A DNA stretch of 64,000 bases from Ignavibacteria bacterium (GTDB lineage: Bacteria > Bacteroidota > Ignavibacteria > Tepidaquicellales > Tepidaquicellaceae): the NCBI GenBank assembly GCA_016704345.1, contig JADJAH010000011.1:273164-337163 (forward strand), given 5' to 3'. Positions 26,359 through 36,270 of this stretch are shown piece after piece. A program made the translations under genes and the position numbers. Within the stretch, counting starts at the first letter, position 1; every line of letters begins with the position of its first letter. Below the pieces are notes generated by a model, which ran no database searches, was not told the origin of the DNA, and saw nothing but the letters and a program-made list of their open reading frames with translations.

Positions 26359-27795
26359 TTGAAAAAAGATATATCACGATTCGGTTACGGCTGTTACCGT
26401 GTCAATGATCTTGTTGACGATCATTACGATTCATTAAAGAAAGCTCTTCTCTCAGGCATCAATGTTATAGACACTTCGGCAAATTATTCCGACGGCGGAA
26501 GTGAGAAGCTTGTCGGCAAGGTTATTCGCGATCTCATCCGGGAACAAAAGATAAACAGAGAAGACATTACTCTTGTCACCAAAGGCGGCTACATTCAGGG
26601 ACAGAATCTTACTGTTGCCAGGGAGCGTATCAATAGCGGCAATCCGTTCAGCGAAGTTTTTGAATTCAACGAGAAACTGTGGCACTGTATCAGTCCGGAT
26701 TTTCTGGAAGACCAGTTCGAAAGACAATTTAGCAGACTCGGACTAAATTATGCGGACACTTACCTTCTGCACAATCCGGAGTATTCTCTTAGCTTTCGTT
26801 CAACCGGAGATACAACACTTGAAGAAACCAGAAATGCATTCTACGAACGAATAAGAAAAGCGTTTGTGTTCCTCGAGGAAAAAGTAAAGCAAGGATTGAT
26901 CGGAAGTTACGGCATCTCATCAAACACATTCACATCGTACAAAGAGAGTACAGAGTTTGTCTCACTGGAGAGATGCGTAGAAATTGCAGAGAACATTTCA
27001 GAAGCCAACCACTTCGATTCTGTTCAGTTTCCGCTCAATTTATTTGAGAGCGGCGCAGTTTCCATTATGAACAACGCCGGCGGAACTAAGTCTGTACTTG
27101 AACTCGCTCACGAAAAGAAAATGCGAGTGTACATCAATCGCCCATTGAATGCAGTTACAAGCACTGGACTTGTGAGGCTTGCTGACTTCAAAGCTGATGA
27201 GTTCAAGGAAAGAGATTTCATTACACAATTGGAGCTTGTAAAAAATATGGAAAGTGATCTGGCTGATGAGAAACTTCCTGCTGCCGGCTTTGAAGACGAG
27301 GAGCTGAAATCTCTCGCTAAGATCTTGTCAACCGGCAAGCTGATTGAAGAGAACTGGAAATTTTTCGGGAGCATCGAACATTTCAACGATATGATAATGC
27401 AGGTGTATTCTCCAAGACTTGTTAAGATCATCGATGCGGTAAATGCAAAGGAGAATAACGAGCATCTCAAAACCTCCGTCGGGAAATATATAGCGGAAGC
27501 GCATAGATTAATGAGCTTTGTGTCTAACTATTACAAGCTTCGGGCCGAGAAAAGAAATGTTTTCATTAACAAGCTTGTCAATGAAAAACTTGATCCTCAA
27601 TATCACAATCTTCCGCTTGCTCAGAAAGCATTGCTTATAACTTCTTCTACGATTGGCGTTGACTGCGTACTTCTTGGAATGAGAAAGATGCAATATGTAG
27701 ACGACGCCATAGCTGTTAGTGATATGAACAAGATCACAAACGCGGAAGAGATTCTGAAGTACGTCAGTTCGGAATTACTGAATGTTAAAACATAA
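26359..27795 (+). CDS. Aldo/keto reductase-family protein
   Basis: A 478-residue protein starting at a TTG at 26359 (no ATG fits before FGYGCYRVND). The N-terminal TIM-barrel shows the aldo/keto reductase signature: NVIDTSANYSDGGSEKLVG, carrying the Asp and Tyr of the tetrad; Lys in LVTKGG; and His in YLLHNPE. It is longer than the usual 320-330 residues, with an added helical C-terminal region (from about 300). It is a probable NAD(P)H-dependent oxidoreductase or a non-catalytic relative; the substrate is unknown. The next gene starts 10 bp after its stop. Confidence 0.75.
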   Translation: MKKDISRFGYGCYRVNDLVDDHYDSLKKALLSGINVIDTSANYSDGGSEKLVGKVIRDLIREQKINREDITLVTKGGYIQGQNLTVARERINSGNPFSEVFEFNEKLWHCISPDFLEDQFERQFSRLGLNYADTYLLHNPEYSLSFRSTGDTTLEETRNAFYERIRKAFVFLEEKVKQGLIGSYGISSNTFTSYKESTEFVSLERCVEIAENISEANHFDSVQFPLNLFESGAVSIMNNAGGTKSVLELAHEKKMRVYINRPLNAVTSTGLVRLADFKADEFKERDFITQLELVKNMESDLADEKLPAAGFEDEELKSLAKILSTGKLIEENWKFFGSIEHFNDMIMQVYSPRLVKIIDAVNAKENNEHLKTSVGKYIAEAHRLMSFVSNYYKLRAEKRNVFINKLVNEKLDPQYHNLPLAQKALLITSSTIGVDCVLLGMRKMQYVDDAIAVSDMNKITNAEEILKYVSSELLNVKT

Positions 27796-27804
27796 TGATC
27801 TTAC

Positions 27805-28998
27805 TTGACTAAGAATCCGAACAATCCTAAAAACAAGCAAGACAAGCTCAAACAAGAGAAGCTCAAGCAAGACAAGAATATTATTGCTTCGCACACTGGA
27901 GTAACGCGCAGCAAGTTGATCTTAGTATCAAGTCTGCTTGCAGCCGCATTGATTCTCGGATATTTCTTCTTCAGGAATGATACTCCGGAAGTACAAAAGA
28001 CTGAAGTCAAAGGAGTATTGCCGCAGCCGGCTGAAGTCAATTCAGGAATAGACTCGGTACTCAGGAACTTTGGCATAGAAAACAAGTGGATAAGAGATGC
28101 AAAGGAAAATCCAAAGACGCAGAAAAATTCATCACAACTTTGGTTTTCTAAAGATGTAATGATTCCGGTTGAACTGCCTGCAACAAATGTGAATCTTGAA
28201 CTGACTTCTTTTCTGAGGGAGAAAAATCTTCTTGTAAGAACGGTTGAAGACCCGCGTTCAAAGAATCTCCGAATGGATGTGCTGAGCTCAACAGATACTG
28301 TTCGTGGAAGGATAGGACAAATAAGACTAAGCTATTCAGATTCCGTTAAGCGCATCTCATCTGCAGTTTGCATCATACTCGACAGTATTGAATATCTCAG
28401 TCTTGAAGACGCCGGCAAGATCATCAATTCAGGAGAAGAGTTTTCTGTGATAATGCCTCTTCGCAATGACAAGGCGGATTTTCAATCACTGATCACAGAC
28501 AGGAAACGAGATTATCTGGTCGAGCTCACATACGGAAGTGAGGAATCGTATGAAGCAGATTTCAGAGAAGGTATGTCCGAGAAAGAATGGCGTTCGAAGA
28601 TAAGATCACTTTGTTTTAATTTCCCATCGATGAGCGGAATAATTCTTCGCGGGAAGAATTTACCCGAGGCTCTTGCTAACAGCATAAGGGAAGAGTTTGA
28701 AAAGTTTGGAATGAAAGTATTTGAAGACACAAACTTTGTTGATGCCTGGTACAAGTCTGAGAAACCGGAGCGCCTGATTACTGAGTTGAAAAACAGAACA
28801 GGTTCAGGCAGTAAGAAGATAGTGATGATAACATCCTTGAGCGCTGCTGATTTTGAAGAACTCACTTCAAAGTCCGCGGCTCTTCGAAAGCGCGGATTCA
28901 GGTTCATGGATTTCAAAGAGATATCAAACAAGGACAAGAAAGAGACTACTGCAGATAGTGTTTCATCAAAACCAAAACAAGTTCAGAAGAAAAAATAA
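27805..28998 (+). CDS. Single-pass membrane protein, unknown
   Basis: A 397-residue protein starting at TTG 27805. A very basic, Lys/Gln-rich cytoplasmic N-terminus (about 35 residues) is followed by one transmembrane helix (about 38-60) and an alpha/beta periplasmic domain with repeated charged helices. The end is a low-complexity Lys/Gln tail. I do not recognise the domain. The two-module layout of the periplasmic part (LVRTVEDPRSKNL; later SGIILRGKNLPEALANS) could suggest a divergent polysaccharide-deacetylase-like fold, but no metal triad is visible. It ends exactly one base before the tadA start. Confidence 0.45.
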   Translation: MTKNPNNPKNKQDKLKQEKLKQDKNIIASHTGVTRSKLILVSSLLAAALILGYFFFRNDTPEVQKTEVKGVLPQPAEVNSGIDSVLRNFGIENKWIRDAKENPKTQKNSSQLWFSKDVMIPVELPATNVNLELTSFLREKNLLVRTVEDPRSKNLRMDVLSSTDTVRGRIGQIRLSYSDSVKRISSAVCIILDSIEYLSLEDAGKIINSGEEFSVIMPLRNDKADFQSLITDRKRDYLVELTYGSEESYEADFREGMSEKEWRSKIRSLCFNFPSMSGIILRGKNLPEALANSIREEFEKFGMKVFEDTNFVDAWYKSEKPERLITELKNRTGSGSKKIVMITSLSAADFEELTSKSAALRKRGFRFMDFKEISNKDKKETTADSVSSKPKQVQKKK

Positions 28999-29454
28999 AT
29001 GACATTGACACAGAACGAATATTACATGAACTACGCCTTTAGAGAGGCGGAGAGGGCATTTGAAGAAGGGGAGATTCCGGTAGGATGCATTATTGTTTTT
29101 CAGAATTCCATTATTGCCAAAGCACACAATCAAATTGAGACACTGAAAGACCCGACGGCTCATGCAGAGATCATTGCCGTAACATCGGCAGCAGAATATC
29201 TTCAGAGCAAGGTGCTTGCCGGCTGTTCTATGTATGTTACACTTGAGCCGTGTGTAATGTGTGCCGGCGCGATAGTACTTTCAAAGCTGGAGAATCTCTT
29301 TTTCGGCGCATATGATTTTAAGAGCGGAGCCTGCGGAAGCGTATTTAATGTAACAAATAACGACAGCCTCAATCACAGAGTTAATGTTCTTGGCGGAGTG
29401 CTTGATGAGAAATGCAGGGAGATACTTAAGAGTTTCTTTGAGGTGAAGAGGTGA
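28999..29454 (+). CDS. tadA: tRNA-specific adenosine deaminase TadA
   Basis: A 151-residue nucleoside deaminase. The zinc-site motifs are complete: HAEIIAV (zinc His and catalytic Glu) and TLEPCVMCAGA (two zinc Cys). The GEIPVG segment near the N-terminus and length agree with TadA, which converts A34 to inosine in tRNA-Arg. Guanine deaminase is a less likely alternative. It directly follows the membrane-protein gene with no gap. Confidence 0.9.
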   Translation: MTLTQNEYYMNYAFREAERAFEEGEIPVGCIIVFQNSIIAKAHNQIETLKDPTAHAEIIAVTSAAEYLQSKVLAGCSMYVTLEPCVMCAGAIVLSKLENLFFGAYDFKSGACGSVFNVTNNDSLNHRVNVLGGVLDEKCREILKSFFEVKR

Positions 29455-29541
29455 TGGATTCCATATTGCTTGTCATTCCTCGGCAAGACAGCCGTGCGCT
29501 GATAAGCTGCAAAAACAGCTTTGGTTCAAAAGCCAGAAGCC

Positions 29542-30366
29542 TTACTTGTGATTCATGATTTTTTCCGCAACCTGATTTCCCAATGTCACAAACTCTTCCG
29601 GGCTCAGTGTTTCCGGGCGCCGCGTAAAATCAAAATCAATATCTCCGAAGGCAAGTTCATATTTCTCAAACAATGAGCTGAGAGAATTGCTCATGAATTT
29701 TCTTCTCTGGCCGAAACTTTCCCTTAACACACTTCGAAAGATCTCCATATTTACGATGTTCCGTACCTGTTGTTCGCCATTAAATGAAAACTTTATTATA
29801 GAAGACTTCACGGACGGTTTGGGAAAGAATGCAGTTGGCGGTACGTGAAACAACACTTCGGGCTTGCAATGTATCTGTGTCTGAACTGAAAGAATGCCGT
29901 ACTCTTTCGACCGCGTTTTAGCGATCAATCGTGAAGCAACTTCCTTTTGAACCATTAGCACAACGCAGTCAACTAACTCATATACATCAAACAATTTGAA
30001 CAGAATCTTGCTTGTGATATTGTAAGGAATGTTTCCGATTATCTTTAGCTTTGTATTAGACTTTTTAGAATGTGATGCGAGATCAAATTCGAGAAAGTCT
30101 GAATGAACCAGGTTTACTCCTTCACCAAATTCTTTCTGCAAATTTGCATGAACACCCTTGTCAAATTCCACTGCAGTGAAATTGTTAGTAAGACCGGCAA
30201 TATGTTTTGTCAACGCACCTCTGCCCGGACCGATCTCAATGACGGAATCTGTCGATTCAATACCAAGAGATGCAACTATTTTCCGTGCGATGTTGTCATC
30301 TACCAGGAAATTCTGTCCCAGAAATTTCTTAGGCTTGTAAAGTTCAAACTTCTCTTTAGTCTTCAA
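29542..30366 (-). CDS. rsmA: 16S rRNA dimethyladenosine transferase RsmA (KsgA)
   Basis: A 274-residue protein with the RsmA/KsgA order of motifs. These are KKFLGQNFLVDDNIA at the start, SAM-binding EIGPGRGALT, the catalytic NIPYN motif, and FGQRRKFMSNSL in the C-terminal part. It methylates two adjacent adenosines in helix 45 of 16S rRNA during ribosome assembly. It lies 12 bp after the penicillin-acylase-family gene on the same strand and converges on tadA. Confidence 0.93.
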   Translation of the reverse strand: MKTKEKFELYKPKKFLGQNFLVDDNIARKIVASLGIESTDSVIEIGPGRGALTKHIAGLTNNFTAVEFDKGVHANLQKEFGEGVNLVHSDFLEFDLASHSKKSNTKLKIIGNIPYNITSKILFKLFDVYELVDCVVLMVQKEVASRLIAKTRSKEYGILSVQTQIHCKPEVLFHVPPTAFFPKPSVKSSIIKFSFNGEQQVRNIVNMEIFRSVLRESFGQRRKFMSNSLSSLFEKYELAFGDIDFDFTRRPETLSPEEFVTLGNQVAEKIMNHK

Positions 30367-30378
30367 CTATGCTCTGCA

Positions 30379-32892
30379 TTATTGAATCGGTTCCATTGTA
30401 AAGAGACTGAGTGATTCGTTCAGAAGATCATCAAATTTATTCGATACGATCTTGTAATCCCCGTTAAGCCAGAGGCGTGCCTGATTGCTGTAGTTTTCCT
30501 GAAGCGGCTGACCTGACTGTCCTCCGGCAAGTATGGAATAATGCATGTCAGGAGTTGAAAGGTCAACTATCATTCTCATTGACGGACCGAGATAAGCTTC
30601 GAATGAAACGGATTTCAGCGCGGCGGAGAAACTGTATTCGAGATTGTTCACGGTTGTGCCGTTGCCGCTGATCTTGAAGGGTCCGGTGTTCAGCATTGAA
30701 GTAAACGACGGAACAACTCCAAGCGGATGCTTGAACGTGATCTTATGAAGATCGCCCCACTGCCAGTTGATCGGCTCTGCTCCGTGCTTGCCAATCAGCG
30801 CTGAGAGCGCATCGTAGAAACTCTTTCGCACCAACTGATCTTTCTCCTGTTCCGTTTTGAAAAAGAGTGATGAAGATTGGTTGAGTATCTTTGAGGTATT
30901 TCTTACCGGAATGTTCTTGAGAAATAAATAATTTTCAAAAAGCTGTTCACCGAGCGGAGCAAAGTATAGATTTTCGTACAGCTTCGCTTCAAACATTGCA
31001 AAGAGGCTTGCGGCAGAACTGGTGGTCCGGAATTCATAATCCCATTCAGACAGAAGTCTGAGATATGACTTAATATCTCCCGCCCATGAAGCGCTGTCAC
31101 CAAACGCCTTGAACAAATGCGCACAGAATTCCTGCGCCTGAATAGAATATACATCCCGCTGAATCATCTTCATCTCTTCAACTGTTATAACGGGACTTTG
31201 AGTAATGATCTCTTCTATTCTCTTTGCTCTGTAATGAGGCTCGTAGAGATTAGATATGTAATGATTAAAATTTGATTGCGGCTTGTTGTTTGCTGTAACT
31301 ATGTATCCTTGCTTCGGATTCATTTCTGCAGGAAGTTCATTGAACGGAACAAATCCTTTCCACTCTATTCCCGGTCCCGATGGATAGAGTGCGGAGTTGT
31401 CTCCGTCAGCGCTTCTTACAGGAACAAGCCCTGCCGCATGATATGCAATGTTTCCGGAAGTGTCCGCGTAAACGAAATTCAACCCGGGTGAACCAAATGT
31501 CTTGAGACCTTCGGTGAACTGATCTTTGCCCTGAGCAAAGTTGATCTTGTAAAGCGCTAGAATTTCATCGCTCGGTTCAAAGCCGGTCCATCTGAAGGTA
31601 AGTATCTCATCGGCGGGTGTAGTGGTGAAGCTCTGATTGTTGATGAATCCGGTTCTTCCCAAACCGGACACGACAGGCCCGAGCTTGGTCTTATAAGCAG
31701 TGAAGATATAATCATCAGAAGAATCTTTTATCTTGATTGCCTCAATTGTACTATCAAGAACAACACGTTGGTCACGGAAGACGTATTTGTTTTTGTCAGC
31801 AGAGTCTCTTTTCAGAAGATAGAAATCGGCATCATCGCACATGAGATTGGTCATGCCCCACGAAACTGCGCCGTTGTGACCGATGGCTACTCCGGGCGCA
31901 CCCGGCAGAGTGAATCCGCTTACACTCATTCTTCTCTGCCCGTTGTAAAAACTTGCCTCATACCATTTTGAAGGCGACTGCAATGCAAGATGAGGATCAT
32001 TTGCCAGCATTGGTTTTCTGTTCTCTGTGCGCTCTCCCGATACAACCCAGGAATTACTTCCAACGTGAATCGCTTCAGAACTGAAGAAGGACTTGAATTT
32101 TTTGCTGAGATCAAAGAACCCTCCGGCAAGATCACCTGTCACTGCATTGTTCTTCTTTTGCGATTCATCAGTTGCGGCTTTGTCTTTTCTTTCGGAAGTA
32201 TCTTTCTTTGAATTGTCTGTCGCTGATTTGACTATGAACGGCCCGTCTTCCGGAAAAGATGGAAAGAAATCTGCGGACCCTTCCGCGCCAAATTTCTTCA
32301 CTATCTCGCCGAACATCACATCCGTGTACCATGAGAGACTTAGTTCCCAAGCCATGAGGCGGACTATCATCACAGAATTCTCTGGCGTCCACATGTCGGG
32401 TTTGTAATTTAGCACATCAAACTCAAGCGGCAGGCGGCTCTTGTTTTTTTCTATGAAGAAATTTACTCCGGTTGTATATGCCGAGAGTATCTGCTTTGTT
32501 TCGGGTGAGAGAGTATGATAAATGCCGGATGATGACTTGTCGATGCCAAGAGTTCTGAACAGCACGTCGTACTCAACCATATCCTTGCCGAGAACTTCCG
32601 AAAGCCTGCCTTCGGCAACTCTTCTGTATAAGTCCATTTGCCACAGCCGGTCACGTGCATGCATGTAGCCCATTGCAAAATACATGTCATCTTCATTTTC
32701 GGAGTAGATGAAGGGAACTCCATAATCATTGCTGTAAATGCTTACCGTCGAGCGAATGCTTTCAACGCTTATGCTGCCGGAGTCGTCGTAGGATGATTTT
32801 TTCGTTAGGTTGCTGAGCAGCATGCCAAGTGTTGCAGTGACAACAATGGTAAATATACTGATTCCCGAAATGTTTTTTATAAGTGAATTCAA
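30379..32892 (-). CDS. Penicillin-acylase-family N-terminal nucleophile hydrolase
   Basis: An 837-residue exported protein with an N-terminal hydrophobic helix (about 8-27). The alpha-chain region contains YAMGYMHARDRLWQMDLYRR-like wording typical of the family. The autocatalytic cleavage site is visible as HVGSNSWVV, where Ser279 would become the N-terminal nucleophile of the beta chain. PGAPGVAIGHNG supplies the following conserved segment. The long Lys/Ser/Asp-rich linker before the site fits an excised spacer. Members hydrolyse acyl-homoserine lactones, beta-lactam side chains or related amides; which one applies here cannot be told. Confidence 0.85.
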   Translation of the reverse strand: MNSLIKNISGISIFTIVVTATLGMLLSNLTKKSSYDDSGSISVESIRSTVSIYSNDYGVPFIYSENEDDMYFAMGYMHARDRLWQMDLYRRVAEGRLSEVLGKDMVEYDVLFRTLGIDKSSSGIYHTLSPETKQILSAYTTGVNFFIEKNKSRLPLEFDVLNYKPDMWTPENSVMIVRLMAWELSLSWYTDVMFGEIVKKFGAEGSADFFPSFPEDGPFIVKSATDNSKKDTSERKDKAATDESQKKNNAVTGDLAGGFFDLSKKFKSFFSSEAIHVGSNSWVVSGERTENRKPMLANDPHLALQSPSKWYEASFYNGQRRMSVSGFTLPGAPGVAIGHNGAVSWGMTNLMCDDADFYLLKRDSADKNKYVFRDQRVVLDSTIEAIKIKDSSDDYIFTAYKTKLGPVVSGLGRTGFINNQSFTTTPADEILTFRWTGFEPSDEILALYKINFAQGKDQFTEGLKTFGSPGLNFVYADTSGNIAYHAAGLVPVRSADGDNSALYPSGPGIEWKGFVPFNELPAEMNPKQGYIVTANNKPQSNFNHYISNLYEPHYRAKRIEEIITQSPVITVEEMKMIQRDVYSIQAQEFCAHLFKAFGDSASWAGDIKSYLRLLSEWDYEFRTTSSAASLFAMFEAKLYENLYFAPLGEQLFENYLFLKNIPVRNTSKILNQSSSLFFKTEQEKDQLVRKSFYDALSALIGKHGAEPINWQWGDLHKITFKHPLGVVPSFTSMLNTGPFKISGNGTTVNNLEYSFSAALKSVSFEAYLGPSMRMIVDLSTPDMHYSILAGGQSGQPLQENYSNQARLWLNGDYKIVSNKFDDLLNESLSLFTMEPIQ

Positions 32893-32969
32893 TATTTCTT
32901 AAGCAATACGGATCAAATGTATGTGAGGCAAGGAAATTACTCATTGCGGGGTTTTATTGATACGACAAA

Positions 32970-33082
32970 AAGTTGAAAGTTAAAAGTTGAAAGTTAAAAG
33001 TTGAAAGTTGAAAGTTGAAAGTTAAAAGTTGAAAGTTAAAAGTTGAAAGTTGAAAGTTGAAAGTTAAAAGTTAAAAGTTGAA
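32970..33082. repeat. Heptamer array (GTTGAAA / GTTAAAA)
   Basis: About sixteen consecutive 7-bp units alternate between GTTGAAA and GTTAAAA across 113 bp, in the gap between two divergent genes. The remainder of 32893-33194 shows no gene. The same unit, reversed, appears at 53195-53250. Confidence 0.85.
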
Positions 33083-33194
33083 ATAGGAAGAATACGGGCA
33101 AATGGTCGGGACTAAAATGTAAATTTAATTACGTAATTTTGTATTAATAAAGGCTTTCAGTGTAATTCAGCAGCAACTTAAATCGGGAGAATAA

Positions 33195-34341
33195 TTGATG
33201 AAAAGACTCACATGCTTTGTATTGCTTTTGATTTCAACCAATCTCTTTGCACAGGGCGAACCTCCATGGCGAAGGCCTCTGAAGATATGCACCGGCGCTG
33301 ACGGACAAAGCTTCACAAACATTCGTACCTTTCAGGACTCAGCCGGTGTGCCTTGTGTTTTGCGCCTTACATCAGGTGTTCTTATCAGCGCGTTTCAGTG
33401 GTTCAGACAGCCGGTCGGTTCTGCTACGTGGGACAGGGTCGCCGTGAAGTTTTCTTCTGACAGCGGCACAACATGGACGGAGCCGCAGCCAATTACAGTA
33501 AACGGCTTGCCTCAGAACTTTCAGCGCCCGTTTGATCCGACATTGGCGATCACTGATGACGGAAGAATCAGAGTCTTCTTTTCTTCGGGATTGAATATGA
33601 CTCTCGATACGTCCATCAATACTTACTCCGCAGTTTCGGATGACGGGATCAACTACTCCATGGATTCCGGATTCAGATTCAGCCTGCCCGACAAGCCTGT
33701 CATTGATCCGGCTGTGATAAAGTTCAGAGGAATGTGGCACCTTGTAAATCCCGTAACAATGGGAACCGGAGCTTATCACAATATTTCCGGAGACGGACTA
33801 AATTTCACGAGAGTACAGGACATTGCATCCGACATGGCTCATTCATGGATAGGAAATTTTGTGATCAGAGATACGAACGAGTTGAGGTTCTATGGAAGCG
33901 GAGGAATGATCTGGTATTCTGCGAGTTCCAACGGCGGGCAATGGTCTTCTTATATTTAACACCAACATTCAGGGCGGCGATCCTGCGGCGCTGAAGCTTT
34001 CTGAGACAAACTATCTAATGATCTATACAGGACCACCTTATCCCAACGCTATCGTAGAGAGTGGCTCTTTACCGGAAGAGTTTAGTCTTAGTCAGAACTA
34101 TCCGAATCCATTCAACCCCGCGACAAAGATAAATTACAAATTACATGTTACAGGTTACATTGAATTGATAGTGTTTGATGCTTTGGGCAAAGATGTTGCT
34201 ACGCTTGTCAATGAAATGAAGATTGCGGGAAGTTATGAAGTTGAATTCAACGCAAGCAATCTGCCGAGCGGTGTTTACTTTTACTCGCTGATTGCCAACG
34301 GAAAACAGATGAGTGTTAAGCGAATGGCTTTGGTGAAGTAG
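33195..34341 (+). pseudogene. Sialidase/BNR-like secreted protein with T9SS tail, frameshifted
   Basis: Frame one (33195-33959) encodes a signal peptide ending LFAQ and a beta-propeller-like domain with WDRVAVKFSSDSGTTWTEP and similar blades. It stops at QWSSYI. Frame two reads on as FNTNIQGGDPAALKLSE and reaches MIYTGPP (34018) and a T9SS tail (LSQNYPNPFNP; ending VKRMALVK) at 34341. One extra base near 33945-33950 (TCTTCTTAT) explains the break. Joined, it is about 381 residues, with a ribosome site GGGAG before the ATG. It is likely a surface glycan-binding or exo-sialidase-like protein; catalytic residues are not evident. Confidence 0.65.
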
Positions 34342-34496
34342 AAATTTTGCCGGTATGAAAACATACTACAATAAATCTTGCCAGTGCAAAAAGAGTTTTG
34401 TATAATGCAATGCCGGATGAAAGTCGGCAGACAGTCTCACAACAAAACATGCAACATGACACTAAAGTATTTGAAAGAAATAATACGAAATCAATT

Positions 34497-35978
34497 ATGA
34501 AACATTCATCAATTCTTGTATTTATAACAGCGCTCCTGTTAACTTATTGCACAGATGAACTGCGGTCGCAGCAATATCTGAACTTTCCAATTGATACAGT
34601 TGTGAGTGATGAATTTTACAATTACAGAGCATACTTAAATTACGACAATGCAGGAAAGATCCATCTTGTGAATTCAAGACAGTTTCACACTAACAGCGCA
34701 ACACGTGAAATATTTTACTGGAATAATGTCTCGGGTTCAATGATTCCATACAGAGTTACAAACAACAGTACTGATGATAACTACGTCACCATTGGTTTCG
34801 ATGATGTCGGGAAAGTGCACCTTGGCTGGGAAAGACGTGATGCTGCAAATCTCTTTCAGTTGATCTATACAAATAACAGAAATGTTTCCGCAGGCTTTGG
34901 AGATTCTGTTTGGATAACATCCGGAGGACTTAACAAAGCGACACCTTACATGGCAGTGGGTAAGAATGACAGCAGTGTTCATTTTGTTTACTTCACATTC
35001 GTCACAGGACAGGATAATGCATTCTACCGAAAATACAATTATGTCACGGGTGCGCTGGGAAACGAGCTCACTCTAGGCCCTGCAGAGGCAAGCGGCGAGA
35101 ATGACATTTCTATAGCCGTCGACAGTTTCGGAAAGCTTCACATTGTTTACACTACAAATCACAGTTCGGGAACAGGAACTCTGAAATATTTCAACAACGA
35201 ATCCGGAAACATCTCAGAACGGCAGACAGGAGTCTCGGATCTCGTTTCGTATCCTTCGATCACAATAGACAACGGAAACGTACTTCACATTGTTTACCGC
35301 CGCTCGGGAGACAACAGGCTTTATACTATCAGCAGACCTTCCGGAGGAAACTTCAGTACACCCGTTGCAATTACTCCGTCAGTTGGACTCCCTTCTTATT
35401 ACAGGGCTATCGACACTGATAATGAAAGAAGACTCTATGTAACTTATCAGAACAGTAGTTCATCATTTCCGCGCGGCACTTTCCTCGTTCACGGCAAGAA
35501 CGGAATTTTCTCAAATCCCATACTTGTATTTGAAGACAGCACGGGAAGTTACATTGGCAGAGGAAATTCATCGGTTGCCGCAAGAAACAACGGTGAGATC
35601 GCAGTACACTTTGAAGCTACCGCTTCGAGAAACGGAAATGTTGCATCAGACATATTCATTAAGCAGGGAACACTTTCCGTGACAGGATTGAATTCTGTCA
35701 GCATTCCCGTGCTTACAGATTTTCAACTATATGACAACTTTCCAAATCCCTTCAATCCTCAAACAGCAATCAGCTTTTATCTACCAAGAGGCACACATGT
35801 AAAGCTCAGAGTTTATGACATTATCGGAAATGAAGTTGCAACATTAACGGATGATTTCAAGCCGGCGGGATTGCATTCTGTAATTTTCAACGCATCGCAT
35901 TTACCAAGCGGAGCTTACTTATACAAAATTGAAACCGATGCGTTTTCTGACAGCAGGAAAATGCTGCTAATTAAATAG
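34497..35978 (+). CDS. Secreted beta-propeller-like protein with T9SS tail
   Basis: A 493-residue protein. The start at 34497 is preferred because a signal peptide (MKHSSILVFITALLLTYC) follows directly; the in-frame extension upstream is low quality. The body repeats blade-like units with Asp/His-rich turns (KIHLVNSRQ, GKVHLGWERRD, KLHIVYTTN, NVLHIVYRRSG). It ends in a T9SS type A sorting domain starting NFPNPFNPQTAI and finishing SRKMLLIK. It probably lies on the cell surface. The substrate is unknown. The preceding gene also carries a T9SS tail. Confidence 0.7.
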   Translation: MKHSSILVFITALLLTYCTDELRSQQYLNFPIDTVVSDEFYNYRAYLNYDNAGKIHLVNSRQFHTNSATREIFYWNNVSGSMIPYRVTNNSTDDNYVTIGFDDVGKVHLGWERRDAANLFQLIYTNNRNVSAGFGDSVWITSGGLNKATPYMAVGKNDSSVHFVYFTFVTGQDNAFYRKYNYVTGALGNELTLGPAEASGENDISIAVDSFGKLHIVYTTNHSSGTGTLKYFNNESGNISERQTGVSDLVSYPSITIDNGNVLHIVYRRSGDNRLYTISRPSGGNFSTPVAITPSVGLPSYYRAIDTDNERRLYVTYQNSSSSFPRGTFLVHGKNGIFSNPILVFEDSTGSYIGRGNSSVAARNNGEIAVHFEATASRNGNVASDIFIKQGTLSVTGLNSVSIPVLTDFQLYDNFPNPFNPQTAISFYLPRGTHVKLRVYDIIGNEVATLTDDFKPAGLHSVIFNASHLPSGAYLYKIETDAFSDSRKMLLIK

Positions 35979-36139
35979 AATTAAGAATTAGGAATTAGGA
36001 ATTAAGAATTAGGAATTAGGAATTAAGAATTAAGAATTAAGAATTAAGAATTAAGAATTAAGAATTAGGAATTAGGAATTAGGAATTAAGAATTAGGAAT
36101 TAAGAATTAGGAATTAAGAATTAGGAATTAAGAATTAAA
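35979..36139. repeat. Heptamer array (GAATTAA / GAATTAG)
   Basis: Some twenty units of 7 bp alternate GAATTAA and GAATTAG across 160 bp, directly after a stop codon and before a second, different heptamer array. Confidence 0.85.
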
Positions 36140-36149
36140 ATTCACTGAT

Positions 36150-36267
36150 GAATAAAATTCCCATTTTCCATTTTCCACTTTCCATTTTCCACTTTCCATT
36201 TTCCACTTTCCACTTTCCACTTTCCATTTTCCACTTTCCATTTTCCATTTTCAATTTTCAATTTTCA
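36150..36267. repeat. Heptamer array (TTTTCCA / CTTTCCA)
   Basis: About sixteen 7-bp units, TTTTCCA or CTTTCCA, ending in TTTTCAA variants, run up to the stop codon of the OmpR-type regulator at 36271. Confidence 0.85.
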
Positions 36268-36270
36268 TTG

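Noticed and set aside
33134..33141. A Bacteroidetes-type -7 element (TAATTTTG)
   Set aside because: No matching -33 TTTG was found at the expected distance, so the promoter call is not supported.
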